Of a stretch of DNA of 64,000 bases, positions 12,694-24,851 are shown in pieces (position 1 is the first letter of the stretch; each line of letters opens with the position of its first letter). The stretch is taken from NCBI GenBank assembly GCA_036023115.1, contig JAYKKT010000080.1, positions 10,657,501-10,721,500 on the forward strand, given 5' to 3'. Under the pieces are notes generated by a model, which ran no database searches, was not told the origin of the DNA, and saw only the letters and a program-made list of their open reading frames with translations. Position numbers and translations under genes: made by a program. This stretch comes from Brasenia schreberi. Taxonomy: Eukaryota > Streptophyta > Magnoliopsida > Nymphaeales > Cabombaceae.

Positions 12694-13640
12694 ATTTAAG
12701 TTGAAATTTATGTGCAAAGTTTTCTAACTCTTCCTTTTATCATCTAATAACCCTTAATGAGTGAAATCATACTCTTTAGTTAACTAATAAGTTGAGGATA
12801 TCATTATTACAAATTTTATTTTATTTACAATTATGTAAATCTTTTTAATAAAACTTCTTTGTATGTAAAAAAAGATGCTTTAATTATTAATTTAATGATT
12901 TTCTAACATAAAACTTAATTTGCTATAGTTGGAATAAATTGTCATATACAAGTTATATAAAATGACATAATCGAATGAGCCACATGAACAAAAGTCAATG
13001 CAATCAATTAGAAAAGGATGAAAGTATGAAGGTTTGACTTCAAATAAAATTGAAAGATCGTCACATGAGAATGATACCATTTAAGTTAAAATTTATGTGC
13101 AAAGTTTTCTAACTCTTTCTTTTATCATCATAACTCTTAACGAGTGAAAATCATACTCTTTAGTTAACTAATAAGTTTAGGATATCAATGTTAAAGATTT
13201 TACTTTTATAATTTTATAAACCTTTTTAATAAAACTTCTTTGCATGTAAAAAGATGCTTTAATTATTAATTTAATGATTTTATAACATACAACTTAATTT
13301 GCTATAGTTCAAACAAATTGTCATATGCAAGCTACATAAAACATTATAATTGAATGAGCATTAAACAAAAGCCAAAGCAATAAATTAGAAAAAGCTGAAA
13401 GTATGAAGGTTTGATTTAAAATAAAATAAAAAATTACCACAGGAGAATGATACTATTAAGGGAACACTTGATGGTGCTCATTTGATGACAAAAGTCATTC
13501 CAAGGTTGATGTAGTCAAATCATGCAAATAACTCAATGTTTACTTCTCATCAAATCAAAAGGTTGCCTCAAGAGAATGGTGGCACTGAGGAATGGCTTAT
13601 TCAAGATAGTCATTTGACAATAGAAGAGATGGAAAGGTTG
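12694..13640 (+). repeat. Units 3 and 4 of the unrecognised repeat, in direct tandem
   Basis: Unit 3 (12694-13080) and unit 4 (13081-13640) share nearly the whole series of words: TTATGTGCAAAGTTTTCTAA, ACTCTTTAGTTAACTAATAA, ATGCTTTAATTATTAATTTA, AATTTGCTATAGTT and GATGAAAGTATGAAGG-like. Unit 3 stops abruptly at GAATGATACCATT, where unit 4 begins. Unit 4 continues into sequence shared with units 2 and 5 (TTACTTCTCATCAAATC). Confidence 0.8.
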
Positions 13641-14510
13641 ATAGAAGTTTTCTAAGTCTGTCTTGTATTGTCTCATAATTCTTAACAAGTGAAAATTATT
13701 CTTTTTACTAAACTAATAAGTTGATCAAACCTTTTTCATGCAAAAGATGGTTTCATTATTATCATAATGGATTTTCTAATATACAACTAAATTTGCTATA
13801 ATTTTAGCAATTTGTCGTATGTAAGATATATAAAACAACATATTGGATTGAGCCACATAAATAAAAGCCAAAGAAACTAGTTAAAATGGATGAAAGTATG
13901 GAGGTATGTATTCAATGGAATTGAAAGGAGGAGAATGATACCATTGAGAGAAGAACCGAGGATACTCGTTTGATGGGAGAAGTGATTGAAAGCTTGATGC
14001 AAGCAGATGATGCAAATGATGACGACCCAATGTTGACTTTCCATCAAATCAAAGGGTTGACTCAAGAGAATGATACCATTGAGGGAGGACCTAATCAATA
14101 TTTGATAATGGAAGAGATGAACAAGTTGATGCAATCAAATGATACTACTAATAATAGAAAACATGAAATTTATGATTCTACTATAGAGAAAATTGAATGG
14201 ATGCTCAATATGGATGATGATCAAAATTAAGAGGAAGTACTACTACCTCTAGAAAAGAAGGAAAGAAAAGTCAGTGGATAATATGATGTTGGGTTCTATT
14301 ATTGGCTATGGGCAAGGTTTTCATATTGATTGTACCAAGGTAAATCAACTTACTTTGAAAGATGACTCCACAAAGCTAGCACAAAGTATGTAATTAAGAT
14401 ACATATTTGAGATACTTGTTGGATGGGATTAAAGTAATGATTTTAAGGGACAAGAGACTGGCAATACTGAGCAATCAATGTCAGAATGTGATTACCCATC
14501 CAATTCCAAT
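13641..14510 (+). pseudogene. Unit 5 of the unrecognised repeat, with the longest open segment
   Basis: 13925-14230 stays open for about 100 codons. It encodes an acidic, Met/Asp/Glu-rich product with a 45-residue internal repeat: E-N-D-T-I-E recurs exactly 135 bp apart (13931 and 14066), each followed by a Leu/Met-rich segment (S-L-M-Q-A-D-D and K-L-M-Q-S-N-D). This suggests a helical repeat protein, but no family is recognised. Sequence 14270-14470 matches 7553-7760 of unit 1. Upstream and downstream frames carry stops, so this is most likely a decayed exon. Confidence 0.45.
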
Positions 14511-15829
14511 CTCCACCCACTACTCGTAGTCATCTCTCTAAGCTTCCAATGTTGTTAGTTGTATGCTGCATTTTGCAAGCTTTCATTCTTCAACACCACG
14601 AAGCCCAACCTTTGATGCTTACTCCCACACGACACTTACAATAGTCAGAGAGTTGAATTACTTCTCGATACACAAGAAGATTACACGAAAGCATGGTTGA
14701 GGGGGACCTTGGAAGATATTTGGAAAATGTCACATAGTCCAGCCTTGCATAAAGATTTCAAGGTGAGGCCATGCTCCAGCGAAAAGCAAATTTCTATCTT
14801 CCTTCACGGGTTTCAATGGTCACTTTGAGTGAACATGGCATTTCTCTTCAAATTGTTGCTTTTGTTGTAATATTCTAAATTTAACTAATTGTGCTTAATT
14901 ACTCAACTCATGACATCAATCAAAGGCACTACATGCTATCTTGTAGTGCTGGTGATAGTTAGTTGGACTACATGCTATGACATCAATCGAGGGAATTGGA
15001 GATAGTTAGGTAGATGGACTCTCACACATGAGCATGATGCCACTACTACTACAACGGAACTTGAATATAAAAATAAATGTATTGTTTGGATTTATGATTT
15101 TGTCGGGTTATACATACCACGACTAGTTAACAACTCATAAGATTATATGTCTGTGTGGACAGGTTCTATGGGGCTTAACAATCATAAACCATAATTAGCT
15201 TCATACAATTGCATGTGTATTTAACAAAAAGTACTCGATAACCATTTTTCCATCAGTGGCCTTAGGAGGTTGTTTGATTAAAAGCTTTAAACATGCAGTC
15301 CTAGTAGTGCAAGTTCAATTCCAATGGCCCACCTTTTGCAGTCAAATGAAAGGTCGTAGGCCTCTTTCTTTACATACAAGACATGGCTCACGTTTGGTTA
15401 ATGTGTGGCCATGGGATTGCAGTACCTATATGAAAACAAGGGTCTCTATATTTCACTGCTAGGGGGGTTTCTCTTTGATAGAAGGTCCAAAGTTCAATAG
15501 ATTGAGAGTTACAATCTGGCAAGAGCTTCCTAACCCCAAGTTGCCTATAAAGAAAAGGAGAGCCCAAGGCATGACAGAGCTATCTTTGACAATACCAACG
15601 CTAGTCAATGGCTTAACATGGTAGGGTCATCCTGGCAAGCCAAAATGATTAACTCCACATTGTACCAAAGGAAGGTGAAATCAAACGAAATGCTAACATT
15701 GATTTTGGGTGGCTTTCACTTGCAGCACAAATATTACTCTTTGGAATTTCTTTATTGAACAAGAGCTAAATCAAGAGACTTTTAAATACAACGATTTATC
15801 AATAAAATGAAAAGATCTTGGTATATAAA
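14511..15829. other. Intergenic, nothing firm
   Basis: No credible coding sequence. 15300-15325 (TGCAAGTTCAATTCC) is like a polymerase III box B but has no partner box A at a normal distance. Confidence 0.5.
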
Positions 15830-15835
15830 GTAATT

Positions 15836-16080
15836 TTATCAAATATAAAAGTACAAGGCATGTTTCTCACACTTTTTTATGCTAAAATCTTATGAAAGAT
15901 TTCAATCATTTGATCTTCAAGATTAACGGTTGCGATCTTTAAATGTGTGTTAACGCACCTGTAAAAAGTATCATTGTACTTTTTGACTTTTTAAATTTAA
16001 ACTTCAATCGTTAATCCACTAATCAAAAAGTTGATACCTATACAAATATTTGAACATGAATGGGGTGTGTGCACTTACCA
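15836..16080. mobile_element. Foldback (MITE-like) element, degraded
   Basis: The left arm contains TTGATCTTCAAGATTAACGG and the right arm AATCGTTAATCCACTAATC. The centre has AAAAGTATCATTGTACTTTT, the same central word seen in the better copies at 17651 and 55022. The arms pair only partly. Confidence 0.4.
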
Positions 16081-17319
16081 CTTTCTCTCAATTTCAAGTA
16101 AGTTTGTTGAAGAAAATGCATAGTTATTCTTGGGTAGGCTAGTCTCATGTCTATTTCATTAGGCTCACTAAGTCAAGACTTAAGCTCGATTGTTCGTCAA
16201 CTCATTTTAGACTAATGACCTATAGATAATAAAACTCCAACTTGGTTTCACAATTTGTGAGAGTTGATTTTCCTATTCAACTTAGAGCGAGAGTGTGTGA
16301 GAAAGAGAATGTTGTTCTTCATAACGTTACATAGAATCGATGAAGAGACCATCGAGGATTTATATCTCATACAATGTTTGATTTCACCATAAAAGGAAAA
16401 CACAATATTGCATTTGAGTTGACCACTCACCCACTCTCTCCCCCATCGATCAGGTGGAAGAGGGTATCTTCTCTGTGCATTGGTTACTCTAAATCGAGGA
16501 AGAAGAGGGGGTTTCTTGAAGTTAAAGTCACAAGTTTCAATCGTTGATCGGCAAACATGCAAACTTGGAATTATAGGCAAGCAAAGAGGGAAGAGGAGCA
16601 ATGTTTAATAGGGCCAAGAGAGAGACATGAGAAGTGTGCCCAGTAACAAGTGATTCTACAGGAGTTGTTGGTGCCTAACGATTATACTTACTTGTTGTCT
16701 TCTTGAAACACGAATAGGATGACCCTTACACCATAAATGATGAACCCAAATGAAGAAAGTAAATTTATTCATGTTTTCTCCTTTCTTGATATCACCAGAT
16801 TTTTCTATGTTTCCTTCCAACTTGGGGCTACCCGACACGTTTATTGTATGATTTGATACACTCTTTATTCCTTGATGACCAATGAATGAATCTATCTTTG
16901 ATGGAAAAACTACATTGATGATCTTGAAATTGTGGAATCACAAAAGCTCTAACAAGGCAACTAAATAATTAAGTACCCAACAGAGTTAACTATATGGTCT
17001 ATTTTTCTACCGACTTATCTTTCTCTATAGCGATTTAAATTATAGGGAGTTGTCTTATATATGAACAAATAATATAAATACAATGGCTGAATAAAACTCG
17101 AGCTCTCAAAAGTTCTTTGTCATTGTATTCAAACATACTATTGCCAGATTATTGCAATTTAAAGCAAAGATGTTTTCGCATTTCCTTTTGAATAGAATAT
17201 ATATCCAAGATTATAATAACCTGATAAGGATCGAGGTAGAATAAGCCATGCATATATTAATCATAACTCAACATTTCATTGCAATGGAGCTTGATCTCGT
17301 TTTGGTCGAACAACTTTTT
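16081..17319. other. Intergenic, nothing recognised
   Basis: A 117-codon minus-strand open frame (16248-16601) has no recognisable domain and no supporting splice or promoter signals. Confidence 0.5.
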
Positions 17320-17409
17320 TCTTTGGGTTACAAGAGGAGGTCGAGCACCACCCTCTGGGAGTCAAACTCCTCACCAGCCGCAATGGCACTAGAGCTCAAC
17401 TAATTCTCT
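17320..17409 (-). mobile_element. tRNA-derived SINE, minus strand
   Basis: Read on the minus strand, a box A-like TAGTGCCATTGCGG (17378-17391) is followed by a box B-like GGAGTTTGACTCCC (17357-17370), then a segment ending CCTCCTCTTGTAACCC. The end resembles CCTCCCATTGTAAC in the SINEs at 30776 and 56506. It is not a true tRNA, since no acceptor stem pairs around the boxes. Confidence 0.5.
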
Positions 17410-17650
17410 AGGTGCGATCGAACATGTGTTTTACCTTCATTATTGTTGCAGCAATGCCTTAAGGTGAAGTAATGAAGGGTACTGGCCCTTCATTCCTTAC
17501 CTTTAGAATTGGAATGCCCTCTTGGACGGCCACTTTTCAGCCCCCTGTGTTGGATTCCCATGTTTTATTAGCTTTGTATTGTTCATGGATGGCCTCTTTT
17601 CATACCACAAAGTACATGTTTGTCAGCTTCTCTTTATATATATTGTTTGT

Positions 17651-17841
17651 TGCATAATCTTATACAAACATTTCTAATGTTCAATCTTTGAGATTGATCG
17701 TAGAGATTTGAATTAAACATACTATTATACTTTTGCACTTTGCATTTAATGTACCACATTTATTAAATAAAAAGTGTTTCAAATTTTGATCATCGATCTC
17801 AAATATCGAACATTAAAGATGCTTACACAAGATTATACACC
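17651..17841. mobile_element. Foldback (MITE-like) element, well preserved
   Basis: The left arm starts GCATAATCTTATACAAACAT. The right arm ends GCTTACACAAGATTATACAC, and its reverse complement pairs with the left arm over about 60 bp, including AATGTTC(A/G)AT and GAGATTGATC/GATCATCGATCTC. The loop includes TATTATACTTTTGCACTTTG. The outer arm is shared with the element at 32623-32829, so the two belong to one family. Confidence 0.75.
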
Positions 17842-18351
17842 AAAAAACATTATACAACTAAGATGCCTTCATACACACACAGGCAGACACGCATATATAT
17901 ATAAACTAGATCATCCAAACCTCTAACAATTTACACTAATGCTTTTGAGTGTATAAATGTTATTTAAAAAGTTATAAAGTGCTTTAAGAAATATCTTAAA
18001 AATCTCATTACAATCATACCCCAAAAGATAAATGGGAGGCATGAGTGAGCAATATTAGAGCATGATCCAATCTATACATATAGGAAAACTGGGAGTTGCT
18101 AGATACCATTCCATGTTAGACTCTACTAGACAATCTATGTTGTTCATGCGATCGCAGAAACAATACATATTAAGCTGCTCATCAACATCAATACTAGGAT
18201 CGATATCATTTAACACATATGAGTGCATTAAATGTAATGCAAGATGGGTGTCTTATCACCACCATCCGAATTATCATACGAACAATGGTGATAATCTAGT
18301 ACGAGAGGTTATCTAACAACTCCCCTCATCCCTCCCTCCCTCCCTCCCTCC

Positions 18352-18404
<53 letters not shown>

Positions 18405-19976
18405 TGTGGGTGTGTATGAAAAGTCTAATATGCTTTTCATGTTATATATTTGTTACATCCTTTAAAATATCAAACAACCATCTCTTGAGATTGATAGTTG
18501 ATTGAAATTTAAAAAAGCAAAAGTTCACATTGTTGTGTACTTCATCTACATATATAGTTTTTACCTTTAAACTCAACTAAGAATCTCTTGGTATGAATGA
18601 TTAAGAAAACTAGATCATGTACACTCTCTGGGTGTACACTTTGACCTCTCCATTACTTTTTAGGGCAAGAGCATAATATAGATGCCCTTTTCATTTCTAC
18701 AAAGACCTTTAAAATCTACATTATATTCTTATACCCCAGGTGTACTTGGTGTTTTAAGCATGTGTGCATAAACGCATACATACATACACACAAATACACA
18801 TGTGTATCCATTCTTGGATTTAATCTTGGTAACCTTGGGGGTTTGATGTGATTTGTGAGAAACTTTCTTTATTGTCTTCTTAACATCTAATGCTATTTCT
18901 TATTGTCTCGTTCACTCATTAGATGAGTTGAGTTCATACTATACCAAGTTGGATGCCAGTTTTGCTTCTTTAACTGAAGAACGCACATACAATTTTTTCT
19001 AGTATTTATCTAAAAATGGAAATTTTGTATGCCAATATTAGAAATTGTTTTTTTTTGGATTACCAAGCTGGGGTTAGGCAAGACCCCTACCAGTAAAAAT
19101 AATGTGATATCTACAATATGCACAAGAAGGTATAAGTATACCTTCCAACAAAAAAGGGAGACTAATTGCTATGTGCTCTAATACAATAGCAGGATCAATT
19201 CTATTAAGTGTAAGTCACCTCTGGATGTGTGGTCTTGAGATGAAGATCCGTCACTCACCTATCTTGAGATTGATTATAACCTGCCATATAGGACAAGACT
19301 TGAATTCCCTAGGATGGGGAGCCAACATGGGTCAATGCAGCAAAATCCTTGCTTTTCCAATTAAGATGACTGAAGGTATGATTCTCTCTAGCATATTGCC
19401 CATTAATGCAGTTGGTGTGGGATTTAAACATTGTTCTATCAAGGTTTCTTGTTCTACATTGGTAATTAGAGATAGATTAAGATAGGGCAGAAGTTCTTAA
19501 GCTGCTCCAGGTTTTTGGTGAGTCATTGTTCCATGATTGTCAGTGAACAGTAGCTGATGTTATATCAATGGTTACCAATGTGAAGGTTAATTGTTACAAT
19601 GAAATGATTGACCAATGGTGCCCAGCCTTCCTAACAGTAAGAGAATGTGATTTCGTTCTTTGGTGATCCAGTGACATCGGATATCATTGAATGTTCGGTA
19701 AAAATCTTTGATATCATATCCAGTTGAAGCAAAATTGGATCTGATCATTCTACAAGAACAATTGAATCTATGGCCACTATACATAGCTCGCCCCACCTCA
19801 AACGATCGAGTAGGCAGTTCGCTCCACCTGACAAAAAATTCTTGATCCGCCGCTACGTATATGGATAACTCACCCACACTAGAATCACACAAACAATACT
19901 TGTCTCACCAAACCATTCAATTCGAGCTATAGCTCACCCGGTGATGCCCATGAGATAGGCCAAGCTGATCTTTACT
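17842..19976. other. Intergenic with microsatellite
   Basis: 18327-18402 is a compound (CCCT)n(CT)n(TA)n microsatellite. 18441-18540 carries half of the foldback family (CATCTCTTGAGATTGATAGTTGATTG). Short open frames at 18062-18316 and 19171-19485 have no recognisable features. Confidence 0.5.
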
Positions 19977-20372
19977 AGGGATGTAATATAGCCAACTTAA
20001 GCTCGAGTGCAGCCAAGCTTGACTTTGCTGGTTTAGGAACGCGCAGCTTGAGCTGCCTTTGAGTAACTCAAGCTCGAGCCTGTTAAGCTCCTTGGGCTCA
20101 TAGTAGGAGAAAAAAGGAGGGAGAGTGCAAAGCCGTAAGGTGTTGGTGGAGATAACCTAAGCCGAGAGAATGCGATGACGAGACGCTAAATTAAAAGTCG
20201 GAGTAGGGAGAAGGCGGCTCATTGGAAGAGGTTGGTTTATATTGTTTATAATATATGTAAAGCTCAATTAAGCTTGTGAGCAATTTTATTTTAGTATTAG
20301 CGAGATCGAGCTCGACAAGACCAAGGCGATCTTGCGTAGCTGGTTCGTGGCTCGGCTAACTTACACCCCTAT
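19977..20372. mobile_element. Small DNA-transposon-like element with imperfect terminal inverted repeats
   Basis: The left end AGGGATGTAATATAGCCAA and the reverse complement of the right end (AGGGGTGTAAGTTAGCCGA) match at 14 of 19 positions. The interior is rich in GCTCGAG words. It is about 400 bp with no coding capacity. No target duplication was found. Confidence 0.45.
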
Positions 20373-20494
20373 AACTTACATTGAGACAAAATGAATTGCA
20401 GGAGTTACTCGTACATGTACATTTTCATCCCTATCGATGAGACGTTCATAGAGTTTTACCATGATGTTCGACGGCTTAGCTTTTAAATTAGATG

Positions 20495-20532
<38 letters not shown>

Positions 20533-22904
20533 AATTTCATATAATAAAGGACTTTTTTTCGAAAACATATAATAAAGAATTCGAAGGGCAGAGTACGTGC
20601 CCCTGTGAGTACCGAAAGCATGATCCCTCGAGTTATCGCCAACCGAGCCAGTCATTCAGCTACAGATTCAAGCCCATGTGATGATATAAACTCGCAGGTA
20701 GGACATGTGAAACCCTTATCTTCATATAACTAATTATTGATTAAACGTCGTTTTGGCGTAGATATATGTAAATTAATTACTTGGAATGTGAGCCTAAGCA
20801 AGCTAAAACTTATTAAAATATAGGTTGCCATTAAATTAACGGTACCTTCTGCACCCCCACCCCACCCTAAAAAAAAGTAACTTATTATTCTCTACAAGCA
20901 GGCAACTTCCTCATAGGAATGTGACCCCATTACCATATCTCTCTCTTTCTCTCTCATTCACAGCCGAGCTGAATTTAATTGGGCTTGTCTTCATCACTCG
21001 TAGTACGAGATAAACATAAACATGGGTTCCAAACCGGTATAGGTTATCCCGAAACCTAAAAGCCGAACCCACGGATTTTGGTTTCAGTTTTAAAACTGTC
21101 ATGACAAAAATATTTAAAAATAAAAAATTGGAAAGTTCCAGCTTCATGAAAGGTGGGACAGAACTGAACTGGGTGGCCCTGATCAAGGGTCCGGTTTCAG
21201 CCCATTCCTACACCAAAAGGTACCAAATTGGCCATGTCTATATATATATATGCACACATGAATTATGGCTTTAAGTTCAGTTAATTCAACTTATTTTCTG
21301 GTTAACGCTTCAATCAAGCTTAAGATCACATAGCCCAAATGGTGTTAGCATAGTTGAAAGAGCCTCTACCTACCAAACAAACTGTAAGGGGTTTCACTCA
21401 TGCAGGCACCATCCTGTTGAGCAAGCCAATGCTAAGAATAAACGTTGGGGGCCGAAGGTGGTGGCCTCAGGATTTCACACCGGGTTCTCCCGACTCCTCG
21501 AAAGGGGTGTCTTCACATCATCAGCATTACACACACACAAGAAAACACTTAAGATCACAACCACGATCCATTTTCCAGAAAATAGAGCTCAAGATTGACA
21601 CATGTTCTGGCTTGCCTTGATGAGCATGAAACTGTGTCCAAGTTTGGTCTTATGTAATCAACTCCAAGCCGAGTTTAAATTCATTCGACACAAGCCGAAG
21701 TTGAAGAGAGAGAAAGAGTAGGTTCGGGCTGGCGATGTGTATAGACAGCAAAGCATGTCTACAAAGAGATTATGAAGGCAACTGACAAGATCCCATCAGC
21801 AGATTGGAGAAGAAGGTTAAAAATTAAGTTTTCCTGCAACAGAACATGTACAATCATGTACATATTATCATAGCTGGCCCTGAACAAGGGAAGTATATTA
21901 GATCAGATCAAAGGGAATAAAACAGCAATCAAGCTATTGATTCCTTCCAAGACACACCCTAAGCAGATGCTAACTCATGTTGCTCCTCGATCTACAGCAC
22001 GCTGACCGGCTCGCCGCTAATCAAGGCTAGACAACCCATTAAACAACACTAAGCAGCATTGACGCTGCTGATACCCATGAATTAGTATAAATTGGTTTTA
22101 TGATACTGGGCAATGCTCTAGATTGTGGATCCAAGAATGGAAGTGTGAGTGTATTTTGTTTTTGGCTTTCATGTGGGCCACTAGGCCCCTTTAGGGTTCA
22201 TAATTAAGGTACTAAATATGAGCTGGTACTCCTTGAGATTTAAACTCTCCTTAAATCTATGGATAAGCACAAGAGGAGCACCTAGATTTTTTATTAATTA
22301 AATCATTAAAAGATGTGGGATTGAGTTTTTTCTTCTTGGAATTGATAAGGGTGAGCTTTTAAAAAAATTCAAAAATTGGATCATTTCTGAGAAAGGACAA
22401 AAATATGTCGAAGGCATGGAAACTCCATGTTCTTGGTTTCTTCAGATTTGTTATCTTCCATGAAAGCAGGCCTCACACACCACCATGAAAATATAAGTTA
22501 AATTAGAAGGTTCGAGCCATTGTTGGCCGATCTTGGAATTGAAGCTTAGGATATTTTGGTATTGCTAACAAAAATATTGAATCTAAATGCAGAGTTTTGC
22601 ATAATACATTTAGAAAAAATTAAAACTTTAAACAAATGAAAATATTACGGAATAAGTACCTGTACATACTCAAAATGACGTAAATAGTTTTTGTGTGTGT
22701 GTGTATAGGTCTCCGTCTGCAAAAGTTCGAACCAGCAGATGCATGCCTAAGCAAATTGCATCTTCGAATGTGATTTATCTTTCGAAATTGCAGAAGCGGC
22801 TGCATACACATTGTGTCACTTCTTCAAATCAGTTTGTTGCCTTTCTCATCATTGGTTGTGTTCCTCCAGCTTTTTCATAGGAACAAGTTAATCAAACATT
22901 AAGA
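20373..22904. other. Intergenic, nothing firm
   Basis: A (TA)n tract lies at 20499-20530. On the minus strand near 20600-20660 the string TGGCTCGGTTGG looks like a polymerase III box A, but a convincing box B is lacking. Short open frames at 21354-21620 and 22620-22880 show no domain or signal. Confidence 0.5.
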
Positions 22905-23270
22905 ATGAATAACAACAACTAAGCCTTTTTTCATAATAGATGGGTCAGCTATATGAATGTTTTTTGTTTCCATAGATTTAGATCATGCGTCATGCTAGCA
23001 ATTAACTCAACATAAGCTACATCATTTTTTATTGTTTCGTTCTTATACTTTTCTTTTTAATATTTTTAGAATCTAGTTTCTTATACCTTTTTACCGGAGC
23101 TTCCTTTGGTCATCTTTTTATATGTTCAAACCATCTTAAACGATCTCCCCTTATTTTATCATCGTAACACTCTTAATTTATTTCAAATATTATTATGTGT
23201 ATTGTCCTTCTTTGTTCTTCTCTGTGTGATCTTGAAACCCTCCTTACATCCATCCAACCTTATATCAAAC
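22905..23270 (-). mobile_element. LINE 3'-end fragment, minus strand
   Basis: It reads in the same order as the minus-strand LINE at 39784-40110: AACAACAACTAAGCC, the GGGTCAGCTA region, TTTCCATAGATTTAGATCAT, TTTATTGTTTCGTTCTTATA and CAAACCATCTTAAACGATCT. Similarity fades after about 23240. The copy is 5'-truncated as usual for LINEs, and its frames are broken. Confidence 0.8.
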
Positions 23271-24351
23271 TTAGCCATGTCAGGATGAGAATTATAAGGT
23301 CCCTTTTGGCTTCAACATGACAAAAGGCTGCACCCATCACTTCTTTTATTGGGTGATCGCGGTTGATTCAATGAGGAGACGCTTAAGGCGGTTCACACAT
23401 TTGAAAAGATGGCCATGTGAAACTGAACATCACAGACTTCTCAATTTCATTTTTCTTTTATTAGAATCCTGTCAAAATTAGCAAGGGTTTGTTTTATGAA
23501 CTCCAACAATTTTAATATTGGAAATGCATATCGATCCCATAAGAGTTGTACTCTCCAAGTTATAATTGTGTATTTTTAAAGCACCTTCACATATGATCGC
23601 AAGTTTCTTTAATTAGAATATAAAAAATGCATTTAACCAAGAGAGCAAATGTTGTTTAGATTATAAGATATGAGTTAGGCACTTGTTTCAATTATTACTT
23701 GCCCGCATTCCCATAAGCTTCTTAAATGCAACATGAGCTTCTCGCATTAATTTCTTAAACACTAAGCTTCTTCCTTGACATCTACGCTATTGATTGCGGT
23801 GTCCCCTAGCAACTCTCTCTCTCTCTCCTTGTGTGTGTATATATATATATATTATATATGAATATGTATGTGTGTGTGCGTATAACATTGTTTATTTTGT
23901 AGTGCTAAAAATGTAGTTAATTATGTTTAGAACTTTTCTTGTCAACTATGAATTGAAACTGAATGTGGGTGTATGTACAACAACAAATTATAAAGGAAGT
24001 AGTTGTACTAATTATGCTTAACATCTTGGATTTGTTGCTTTTTAAAGTATGTAGGGGGGGCAGGATGGTCGGGTTCTATAAGATATTATGTGATAGTTAG
24101 GTGCAGATTTTGAACCTTTTAGACACCCGGGGCGGTTCTGCGTGCATTTTTCAATGGGAATTGGGTTCAAAGTGGGACGCCAACCTGCTGCAACCCGACA
24201 CACTATCATCCCTACTGCCAATTCTATTGGAAAGACTGCCATGCATACATTCAAGAGCTGTCGAAGTTTCAGCTTTTGAGACAAAGGCTAGCAGACAAAT
24301 GAAGGGCTCTCCAACAAAGCAAGACCACCTTAAAGGGTTTAATTATATGTG

Positions 24352-24442
<91 letters not shown>

Positions 24443-24851
24443 CTACCTTTTTCATAAAGGCTAAAGAAAGGGGTGATAGAACGAAGCACCTCAAGTTATA
24501 AGAACTCTAGTGTCACATGCTAGCGCGTGCCCTGGCCTCGACTTAATACCAAAGGTAAAATATGTTCAGTTTCCTATTAATTTTGTAATTTAGTTAGTTC
24601 CTTGGAAGAAGTTTTATATAGACTCTTTGCACCTAACTCAAGGTTTTATATGGACTCTTTATACATCCCCATCGCTCAAGTCTGTTCATGGGGCAATGCA
24701 TTTTCATATATATATATAGATATACATACTCTTTATATATATATATATATATATATATACATAGCATAACTGAAGATCACAAACCTCTTATTCTCACGGA
24801 TTCATGCTGTTAATCTAGCCATAGATTCATTTGAATCAGATTAAAACACAC
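23271..24851. other. Intergenic with large (TA)n tracts
   Basis: 23815-23870 is a (CT)n/(GT)n/(TA)n mix, 24356-24441 is an uninterrupted (AT)n tract and 24733-24759 another. 24052-24218 has GGGCAGGATGGTCGGGTT at the left and CAACCCGACACACTATCATCC at the right, which could be a small TIR element, but the match is too weak to call. Confidence 0.55.

Noticed and set aside
15256..15462. Box B-like string TTCAATTCC as a SINE
   Set aside because: No box A at a suitable distance and no shared body with the other SINEs.
16248..16601. 117-codon minus-strand open frame
   Set aside because: No recognisable motif, signal or splice context; length is within chance for this window.
24356..24441. Open frames of alternating Tyr-Ile over (TA)n tracts, here and at 27.6, 48.1, 48.5, 50.0, 54.9 and 55.6 kb
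   Set aside because: They are translations of dinucleotide repeats, not proteins.
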